From positions 1-15,744 of the forward strand of contig CAKXBD010000036.1 in assembly GCA_934871445.1 (NCBI GenBank): a DNA stretch of 15,744 nt. Direction: 5' to 3'. The notes below the pieces were generated by a model. That model made no database searches. It was not told the DNA's origin and worked only from the letters and a program-made list of their open reading frames with translations. The DNA is from an uncultured bacterium. GTDB lineage: Bacteria > Bacillota > Clostridia > Christensenellales > Borkfalkiaceae. The position numbers and the translations under genes are program-made. Shown here piece after piece: positions 1 through 5,121 of this stretch (within the stretch, counting starts at the first letter, position 1; the number at the start of each line of letters is the position of its first letter).

Positions 1-860
1 GGTTGGAGCAGCCCGTCGATGTCAACGGCGACGGCGTGAACGACTACTACTTCACCGAAGGCGAGGTTGTGTCGGCTCCGGCGGCCTACAAGAACATCGC
101 CGTCCGCGTCAATCAGGACGGCGTGGGGCTTTATGCCGAGGCGAATCCCGTGTATCGTCTCTTCGCGGCTCAATGCGCCCGCTTCGAAATATTTGTCGAG
201 CAGGACTTCGTCGTTTTCCGCGGCGGTCTCCATGAGGCTGGCTTTCATTTCCTCCACTTCGGCTTGAAGCTCCGCAGGAATGGGGATTTCCTCCGCGCCG
301 GCGGCGGTGAAGCGGTACGCTTTTTCCTGTAAAGCGTTGATGCAGCCCTGCATTTTTCCGTTTTCCATAATGGGAATCTGAATGGGAGCGAGCTTGCCTG
401 AATATTTTTCTTTCAAAGCCCGCACCGTGCCGAAATAGTCCGCGTTTTCTTTATCCATGCCGTTGATGAAGATGATGAGCGGCTTTCCCAATCTCAGACA
501 GTAATCGACCACGCTTTCCGCGCCGATGGGAAGTACGCCGTTTGCGCCGATGACGAGGAGCGCGCCGCTCGCCGCGCGAAGCCCTTCGTGGCGTTCGCCC
601 TCGAAATCGTAAAAACCGGGAAGGTCGAGGAGATTGATTTTCGTGCCCTTCCAATGAAGGTAGGCACAGGCGGTATAGATAGACATCTTTTTCGACTTTT
701 CCAGCTCGTCGAAGTCGGTGACGGTGGTGCCGTCCGCTACCTTCCCCTGACGATCTACGGCCCCGCCGTTAAAAAGCATGGCCTCGCACAGCGTCGTCTT
801 TCCTTCGCCGCTGTGACCGATGACTGCAATGTTACGAATACTTTCTCCGATAATGCTCAT
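1..860 (-). CDS. Elongation factor G-like translational GTPase, N-terminal part (runs off the left edge)
   Basis: Reads from ATG at 860 leftwards through the window edge, about 286 codons. A G-rich ribosome site (AGGGGG) lies about ten bases upstream. The GTPase domain is clear: P-loop GHSGEGKTT at residues 15-23, a switch region beginning DGTTVTDFDE at 43-52, and G3 motif DLPG at 79-82 followed by FYDFEGE. This is the pattern of the EF-G-like paralogue family of Clostridia rather than canonical fusA, which normally sits with rpsL, rpsG and tuf. The G4 motif, normally NKxD, is NGMD at 133-136, so guanine recognition may be altered. Homology looks normal to about residue 244 (EETIHGIRLGIK). 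After that (positions below ~130) the reading no longer resembles EF-G, where a VxPVxxGSA segment is expected; see findings. Role by family: ribosome-associated GTP hydrolysis in the cytoplasm, exact function unknown. It is divergent from the cysteine desulfurase gene and has its own promoter. Confidence 0.85.
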   Translation of the reverse strand, partial: MSIIGESIRNIAVIGHSGEGKTTLCEAMLFNGGAVDRQGKVADGTTVTDFDELEKSKKMSIYTACAYLHWKGTKINLLDLPGFYDFEGERHEGLRAASGALLVIGANGVLPIGAESVVDYCLRLGKPLIIFINGMDKENADYFGTVRALKEKYSGKLAPIQIPIMENGKMQGCINALQEKAYRFTAAGAEEIPIPAELQAEVEEMKASLMETAAENDEVLLDKYFEAGALSREETIHGIRLGIKPHAVLIDADGDVLVGRRSRHNLAFGEVVVVHAVAVDIDGLLQ

Positions 861-920
861 ATAAAGTGTCCCCCTGATTTGGATTTTGATTTTTGTTATC
901 AAGAAATGATAACTGCAACC

Positions 921-949
921 ATTATAATACATCTTGCCGTATTTTTCAA
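921..949 (-). promoter_or_regulatory. Sigma-A-type promoter for the EF-G-like gene
   Basis: On the minus strand, -35 TTGAAA at 949-944 and -10 TATAAT at 926-921 are separated by exactly 17 bases. The predicted start near 914 gives a leader of about 54 bases before the ATG at 860. An A/T tract with a tandem repeat (957-980) lies directly upstream and could act as an UP element. Confidence 0.7.
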
Positions 950-956
950 GGGGGTT

Positions 957-980
957 TTGAAAAATTTTTTGAAAAATTTT
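957..980. repeat. Two tandem copies of a 12-bp AT-rich unit
   Basis: TTGAAAAATTTT occurs twice head to tail in the gap between the divergent EF-G-like and cysteine desulfurase genes. It is an A-tract/T-tract pattern of the kind that curves DNA, and it sits just upstream of the minus-strand promoter at 921-949. Its function is not known. Confidence 0.6.
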
Positions 981-1053
981 TGAGAAAATCGCGTATGAGA
1001 GGGGCAGGGGCGGAGTGAACGAAAAAATATTTTTTACGGACGGGAAAAGTCGA

Positions 1054-1088
1054 TTGACAAAACGAGCAAATGAGCTTATACTTATAAT
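1054..1088 (+). promoter_or_regulatory. Promoter for the cysteine desulfurase unit
   Basis: A consensus -35 TTGACA at 1054-1059 is followed 17 bases later by TATACT at 1077-1082, directly abutting a perfect TATAAT at 1083-1088 (23-base spacing, too long to pair with the same -35). The first pairing is the more likely. The leader to the ATG at 1177 is about 85-90 bases. Together with the divergent promoter at 921-949, this accounts for the gene-free stretch 861-1176. Confidence 0.65.
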
Positions 1089-1176
1089 GACGATTAACGG
1101 TAATAACGGGCGCGGGGGGGGGCGTTTGAGGAGCGTTGCGGAGAATTTTTGCCGCATTGGACGGAGAGGTAAAGAC

Positions 1177-2406
1177 ATGAGCGATACGGAAGGAAGAATA
1201 TATTTCGACCATGCGGCGACGACGCCGCTCGATGAGGAAGTATTTGAAAAAATGCGTCCTTATTATACGGGGATTTTCGGAAACGCCGATTCCCCCCATT
1301 CCTTCGGGCGCGAGGCGGTCCGCGGCGTGGACGCCGCGCGGGACAAGGTCGCAGAGCTCATCGGGGCCGCGCCGAAGGAGATTTATTTTACTTCCGGCGG
1401 CACGGAGAGCGACAACTGGGCGATTATCGGCGGCGCGCATGCGGCGAGAGACGGGAGGGACGAGAGGAAACTACGGGGAACGGAACGCGCGCGAGGGCAG
1501 GAATGTGCGCGGGAGCGGGAGCGTTCGGCAGGGCGCATGCGGGTGCTCATTTCATCCGTGGAACATCACGCGGCTCTCTCCGCGGGTGAACGGCTGGAAG
1601 AGGAGGGATATTCCGTCGAATATCTTCCCGTAAACCGAGAGGGCAGGGTAGAGCTCAGGACATTGGAGAGGGCACTCGGCCCCGACGTGGGACTCGTCGC
1701 GGTCATGGCGGCGAATAATGAGACGGGCACGGTTCAGCCCGTGAAAGAGCTGGCGGCCGCGGCGCACGCAAACGGGAGCTTATTCTTTACCGACGCGGTG
1801 CAGGCGGCGCCCTATCGCAAAATCGACGTTTCGGACTGGGGCGCGGACATGCTCTCTTTTTCGGCGCATAAATTTTACGGGCCGAAGGGCTGCGGCATAT
1901 TGTATGTAAGATCGGGCGTGAAGATAGGGAAGCTCGTTTCGGGCGGAGAGCAGGAACGGGGCCTGCGCGGCGGGACGACGAACGTGCCTTCTATCGTCGG
2001 ACTGGCGGCGGCTTATGAAAAAATGGTCAGGACGTTGGAGAAAAACAACGCGAAAATAAGCGGTTTCAAAGAATTGTTCCTCAAAAAAGTGTTTTCGGAA
2101 ATCGAGGGGGTAAAGCTCAACGGTACGGCGGAGCTTCCCGGAATCGTCAATCTTTGTTTTGAAGGAATAGACAATGCCGCGTTTCTCTATAACATGGACT
2201 TGCACGGCACGGCGGTCTCGGCGGGATCGGCATGCGCCGCGGCTTCGATAAAGCCTAGTCACGTGCTTTTGGCCATGGGGCTTAGCGAGCGGGAAGCGCG
2301 TTCGTCCGTCAGGTTCAGTTTCGGACGGGACAATACGACGGAAGAAATCCTGCGCGGCGCGAGTCTGACGAAAGAAATCGTCGATCGTCTGCGCGGAATA
2401 ATATAA
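1177..2406 (+). CDS. Cysteine desulfurase (NifS/IscS family)
   Basis: A PLP enzyme that removes sulfur from L-cysteine to give alanine and an enzyme persulfide, for Fe-S cluster assembly or tRNA thiolation in the cytoplasm. The start at 1177 is chosen because GGAGAGG (1163-1169) sits seven bases upstream and the conserved IYFDHAATTPLD begins eight residues later; the open frame extends upstream to 1015 but overlaps the promoter. It has 409 residues. Visible motifs: TSGGTESDNW near 72-81, EHHA at 129-132, the PLP lysine K232 in SFSAHKFYGPKGCG, and the catalytic-loop cysteine C353 in SAGSACAA. The short cysteine loop suggests the NifS/IscS group rather than SufS. Odd: an Arg/Glu/Gly-rich insertion at about 91-121 makes the protein some 25 residues longer than IscS up to both catalytic residues. 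No scaffold gene (iscU) or mnmA is adjacent; a Dabb protein follows 20 bases later. Confidence 0.93.
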   Translation: MSDTEGRIYFDHAATTPLDEEVFEKMRPYYTGIFGNADSPHSFGREAVRGVDAARDKVAELIGAAPKEIYFTSGGTESDNWAIIGGAHAARDGRDERKLRGTERARGQECARERERSAGRMRVLISSVEHHAALSAGERLEEEGYSVEYLPVNREGRVELRTLERALGPDVGLVAVMAANNETGTVQPVKELAAAAHANGSLFFTDAVQAAPYRKIDVSDWGADMLSFSAHKFYGPKGCGILYVRSGVKIGKLVSGGEQERGLRGGTTNVPSIVGLAAAYEKMVRTLEKNNAKISGFKELFLKKVFSEIEGVKLNGTAELPGIVNLCFEGIDNAAFLYNMDLHGTAVSAGSACAAASIKPSHVLLAMGLSEREARSSVRFSFGRDNTTEEILRGASLTKEIVDRLRGII

Positions 2407-2426
2407 AAAACAAAAGGAGTATAATC

Positions 2427-2711
2427 ATGATCAAGCATGTGGTTTGTTTCAAATTAAAGGACGGTGGAAAAAAAGAAGAGGCGAAAAAAGTTCTCTTATC
2501 CATGGAAGGGAAGGTTCCGACGCTGAGGGGAATAGAGGTTGGCACGGACTTTTTAGGCTCGCCGCGTTCCTACGACGTCTTTCTCGGCGTACTGTTGGAG
2601 GACGAAAAAGCATTGGACGAATATCAAAACGATCCTTATCACGTCGGGGTGGTAAAAAAGTTCATGCACGCGGAGACGGAAAGCTCGGTGGCGGTGGATT
2701 TCACGGTTTAA
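2427..2711 (+). CDS. Dabb (stress-responsive A/B barrel) family protein
   Basis: A 94-residue cytoplasmic protein beginning MIKHVVCFKLKD, the usual start of Dabb proteins, with further family-like segments VGTDFLGSPRSYDV and DPYHVGVVKKF towards the C-terminus. The length matches a single ferredoxin-like alpha/beta domain that normally dimerises. A ribosome site AAGGAGT at 2414-2420 is well placed. It follows the cysteine desulfurase by 20 bases with no terminator between, so the two are probably co-transcribed. No catalytic function is established for the bacterial family and none is claimed here; a link to sulfur metabolism would rest on position alone. Confidence 0.85.
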   Translation: MIKHVVCFKLKDGGKKEEAKKVLLSMEGKVPTLRGIEVGTDFLGSPRSYDVFLGVLLEDEKALDEYQNDPYHVGVVKKFMHAETESSVAVDFTV

Positions 2712-2901
2712 TCGAAAGAGAAAAAATGCCTGTCGGAAACGGATTTTCGGCTGTAACCGCCGTGACGGGGACGGAAATCTCGGCCGCGCGGATACCGTTT
2801 ATGTACGACGAAACGGACGGCTTTTTCGCGCAGAGGGGATTTTCCTTCTCGTTTTCGGAAAAATTTTTCGGAAAAACGGAAAAAAATATCCCCGTTATGT
2901 C

Positions 2902-2930
2902 TTTACTAATCACAAAAAATATGATATAAT
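2902..2930 (+). promoter_or_regulatory. Promoter for the ferredoxin gene
   Basis: -35 TTTACT (2902-2907), a 17-base spacer and a perfect -10 TATAAT (2925-2930), 30 bases ahead of the ferredoxin ATG. The preceding stretch 2712-2900 contains no convincing gene. Confidence 0.7.
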
Positions 2931-2960
2931 ACGGTTATCAATGAATCGGAGGTAACAATT

Positions 2961-3134
2961 ATGGCACATAAGATTACGGATGAATGCGTAGCTTGCGGCG
3001 CTTGCGCCGATACCTGCCCTGTCGGGGCGATTTCCCTCGGCGATGCCGGTATCTATGTGGTAGATGCCGATACCTGCGTCGATTGCGGCGCCTGCGAAGA
3101 CGTTTGCCCTACCGGTGCGATCAAGGCAGAATAA
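2961..3134 (+). CDS. Clostridial-type 2[4Fe-4S] ferredoxin
   Basis: A 57-residue low-potential electron carrier. The two classic cluster motifs are complete: CxxCxxCxxxCP with cysteines at 9, 12, 15 and 19, and again at 39, 42, 45 and 49. The halves show the internal duplication typical of this family (DTCPVGAI and DVCPTGAI). Length matches small clostridial ferredoxins. The start ATG at 2961 has CGGAGGT (2947-2953) eight bases upstream. It is a single-gene unit with its own promoter at 2902-2930 and a terminator at 3153-3195. It would serve soluble redox enzymes such as pyruvate:ferredoxin oxidoreductase or hydrogenase; the partner cannot be told from this window. The call is secure. Confidence 0.97.
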   Translation: MAHKITDECVACGACADTCPVGAISLGDAGIYVVDADTCVDCGACEDVCPTGAIKAE

Positions 3135-3152
3135 TTTTCACTGCGACGAAAG

Positions 3153-3195
3153 AGGCGTGGGGACAGCCCGTAGCGGGACTTCCCGCGCCTTTTTT
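3153..3195 (+). terminator. Rho-independent terminator after ferredoxin
   Basis: AGGCGTGGG (from 3153) pairs with CCCGCGCCT (3182-3190) with one G-U pair; the intervening loop is ~20 bases and can itself fold. A T6 run follows. It lies 18 bases past the ferredoxin stop. Confidence 0.8.
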
Positions 3196-3247
3196 CGTAA
3201 AAAGTTTACCGTGTACGGACCTTGTAGAAAGGAGTTTATAGTTTGTC

Positions 3248-3928
3248 ATGCGTCTTTCCGAATACGAAGTGGCCGAAGATTTGATGATAGACGGGTTGAA
3301 AGTCATTCAGGATACGAGATTGTACCGCTTTACCTCCGATTCCGTATTGCTCTCCCGCTTCGCGCGGGCGAAACGGGGGGATAACGTGGCTGACTTCTGC
3401 GCGGGGAGCGGCATCGTCGCCTTTCATTTTTATGCGCTCAACCGCGCTTTTGGCCCGCGTTTTACGCTTTTTGAAATGCAGAAGGAGCTTTCCGAACTGT
3501 CCGAAAAGACGATCGCGCTCAACGGGTTCGATAATTTCCGCGTGGAAAATTGCCGCATTCAGGATATTCCCGAACGCTATCGGGAGACTTTTTCCCTGAT
3601 CCTCTGCAATCCGCCCTACGAGCGCGGCGGCTTTGAAAACGACGATTACAGGAAAGCGATTTGCCGCAAGGAAATTGAAGTGAACCTCAAAGAAATCGCC
3701 GCCGCGGCGTCCTTCGCGCTGAAATTCGGCGGGAGAATCGCGCTCGTCAATCGCGCTGACCGCCTTGCGGAAGTCGCTTATACTCTGCACGAGGCGGGAA
3801 TAGAATTGAAAAGAATTCGGTTCGTTTGCGGAAAAGAGGGCGCAAAACCCTATCTACTCCTCGCCGAGGGCGTCAAGGGCGGAAAACCCAATACCGAAAT
3901 TTTGCCGACGCTCGTCAATCGGCGATAA
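3248..3928 (+). CDS. TrmN6-like tRNA1(Val) (adenine-N6)-methyltransferase family protein
   Basis: A 226-residue SAM-dependent methyltransferase. The N-terminus (TRLYRFTSDSVLLSRFA) matches the TrmN6/YabB family, followed by the SAM loop DFCAGSGIVAF near residue 50 and the catalytic motif NPPY at 121-124, the hallmark of adenine- or glutamine-N methyltransferases. The family methylates A37 of tRNA(Val), although exact substrates in Gram-positives are less certain. ATG 3248 is the only plausible start, because an in-frame TAG lies at 3239-3241; the ribosome site AAAGGAG (3228-3234) is rather far away at 13 bases. It precedes rsmI, as in the yabB-yazA-yabC cluster of Bacillus, but the small GIY-YIG gene yazA is missing here. 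No clear promoter was found between the ferredoxin terminator and the start. Confidence 0.85.
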   Translation: MRLSEYEVAEDLMIDGLKVIQDTRLYRFTSDSVLLSRFARAKRGDNVADFCAGSGIVAFHFYALNRAFGPRFTLFEMQKELSELSEKTIALNGFDNFRVENCRIQDIPERYRETFSLILCNPPYERGGFENDDYRKAICRKEIEVNLKEIAAAASFALKFGGRIALVNRADRLAEVAYTLHEAGIELKRIRFVCGKEGAKPYLLLAEGVKGGKPNTEILPTLVNRR

Positions 3929-4009
3929 AACCGCTTTGTCGTCGATGTGTGGTAAAAAGTATTCGATCCTCCGTCTTTGACCGACAGGGAATCCCCCAAA
4001 AAGCCTCCC

Positions 4010-4025
4010 CGTTTCACGGGAAACG
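4010..4025. promoter_or_regulatory. parS-like inverted repeat (possible ParB/Noc-type site or small hairpin)
   Basis: CGTTTCACGGGAAACG differs from the core of the Firmicutes parS site (GTTTCACGTGAAAC) at one position in fourteen. It lies in the 113-base gap between trmN6 and rsmI. In RNA it could instead form a short hairpin, CGTTTC/GAAACG or CCCGT/ACGGG, but no T run follows, so it is not a terminator. Binding is not shown. Confidence 0.35.
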
Positions 4026-4041
4026 CGAAAAAGGAAGAAAA

Positions 4042-4845
4042 ATGATTTATTTTGTAGCGACGCCTATCGGCAATCTGAAAGATATTACTCTCCGCGCTTT
4101 GGAGACGCTCCGCGGCGCGGACGTCATATTTTGCGAGGATACCCGACATACCGTAAAGCTTCTGAACGCTTACGAAATCAAAAAGCCACTGTACTCCTGC
4201 CATAAGTTCAACGAAACGGAAGCGGCGGAAAAGATTTTGTCGTTTTCGCGCGAGGGAAAGACGGTCGCGGTCGTGTCCGATGCAGGCACGCCCGTCGTCT
4301 CCGACCCCGGAAATATCGTCTGTAAAATTTTGCGCGAGGCGGGCGAGCCGTATACGCTCATTCCCGGTGCATGCGCGTTCGTCGCGGCCTTGGTGCTGTC
4401 CGCTTTGCCCGCGGACAGATTCGCTTTCATCGGTTTTCTCCCCGAAAAGAAGGGGGACAGAACGGCTCTTTTGGAAAAATATAAGGATCTCGATATAACG
4501 TTGGCCTTTCACAGCGCTCCGCAGGACGTGGACAGGGATATTGCCTCTCTGTTCGCGGCGTTCGGAGACCGCCGCGCGGTCGCGGTCAGAGAGATTACGA
4601 AAATCCACGAGGAAAGTATCCCCTTTTATTTGTCCGAGGGACTTTCGGGGGAAAAACGCGGCGAATACGTCCTCGTCGTCGAAGGCGCGGGCGAGCGCGA
4701 AAATCCTTTGAACGCCCTTCCCGAACGGGAACATATCCGCCATTATATGGATATGGGACTCGAAAAAAAAGAAGCCTTGAAACGCGCGGCAAAAGATAGA
4801 GGAATCTCTAAATCCGCGCTGTATCCCTTTTCGCTCGACCTCTGA
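4042..4845 (+). CDS. rsmI: 16S rRNA (cytidine1402-2'-O)-methyltransferase RsmI
   Basis: A 267-residue tetrapyrrole-methylase-fold enzyme that methylates the ribose of C1402 in 16S rRNA using SAM. Diagnostic segments are ATPIGNLKDITLRALE at the N-terminus, CEDTRHT, the glycine loop SDAGTPVVSDPG, and GEYVLVVEG near the end of the methylase domain; the C-terminal tail carries the helical region typical of RsmI (KKEALKRAAKDRGISKSALY). The usual IPGPSA or LPGPCA is IPGACA here, a minor variation. The open frame continues upstream into trmN6, but ATG 4042 is preferred: AAGGAAG lies at 4031-4037 and the conserved IYFVATPIGNL begins at residue 2. It is probably co-transcribed with trmN6. Transcription likely ends at the hairpins at 4907-4978. 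Confidence 0.95.
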   Translation: MIYFVATPIGNLKDITLRALETLRGADVIFCEDTRHTVKLLNAYEIKKPLYSCHKFNETEAAEKILSFSREGKTVAVVSDAGTPVVSDPGNIVCKILREAGEPYTLIPGACAFVAALVLSALPADRFAFIGFLPEKKGDRTALLEKYKDLDITLAFHSAPQDVDRDIASLFAAFGDRRAVAVREITKIHEESIPFYLSEGLSGEKRGEYVLVVEGAGERENPLNALPEREHIRHYMDMGLEKKEALKRAAKDRGISKSALYPFSLDL

Positions 4846-4906
4846 TTTCTCTCGGCCTTTGAAAGCACGGGACAACGTTTCGGATAACGACGATTTTCAA
4901 TGTGCG

Positions 4907-4936
4907 GAAAAATTGCTCAAATAGTGGCGATTTTTC
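4907..4936. repeat. Hairpin upstream of the rsmI terminator
   Basis: GAAAAATTGC (4907-4916) pairs with GCGATTTTTC (4927-4936) over ten positions with one wobble pair and a ten-base loop. It stands nine bases before the stronger hairpin at 4945-4969, giving two stem-loops in series. Confidence 0.5.
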
Positions 4937-4944
4937 TCTAATTT

Positions 4945-4978
4945 GCGACACTTTTCATAAAAGTGTCGCTTTTATTTT
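4945..4978 (+). terminator. Strong terminator hairpin after rsmI
   Basis: GCGACACTTTT (4945-4955) and AAAAGTGTCGC (4959-4969) form a perfect 11-bp stem with a three-base loop, followed by TTTTATTTTT. It lies 100 bases past the rsmI stop codon and 55 bases before the promoter of the next gene. A protein-binding operator is a less likely reading of the same inverted repeat. Confidence 0.8.
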
Positions 4979-5032
4979 TATGAAACTAATAGAAAAAGTC
5001 ATAAAAATATATGATAAAATGCTTTTGTGCGC

Positions 5033-5061
5033 TTGACTTAAAGAGGAATATCCCTTATAAT
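5033..5061 (+). promoter_or_regulatory. Promoter for the large lipoprotein gene
   Basis: -35 TTGACT (5033-5038), a 17-base spacer and -10 TATAAT (5056-5061). The leader to the ATG at 5122 is about 53 bases. Confidence 0.75.
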
Positions 5062-5121
5062 GGTATACAGAAAATATTTGTATTTTTTCGTCTTTGAGGA
5101 CGGGAAAAAGGAGAAATAGAG

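Noticed and set aside
1015..1176. N-terminal extension of the cysteine desulfurase to 1015
   Set aside because: It would run through the promoter at 1054-1088 and has no family similarity. ATG 1177 has a good ribosome site and the normal start.
2726..2929. 67-codon open frame between Dabb and ferredoxin
   Set aside because: Poor ribosome site, low-complexity Phe/Lys end, and its 3' end contains the ferredoxin -35 and -10.
3850..4875. Minus-strand open frame of 341 codons opposite rsmI
   Set aside because: RsmI on the plus strand is unmistakable, and the antisense translation has no family features.
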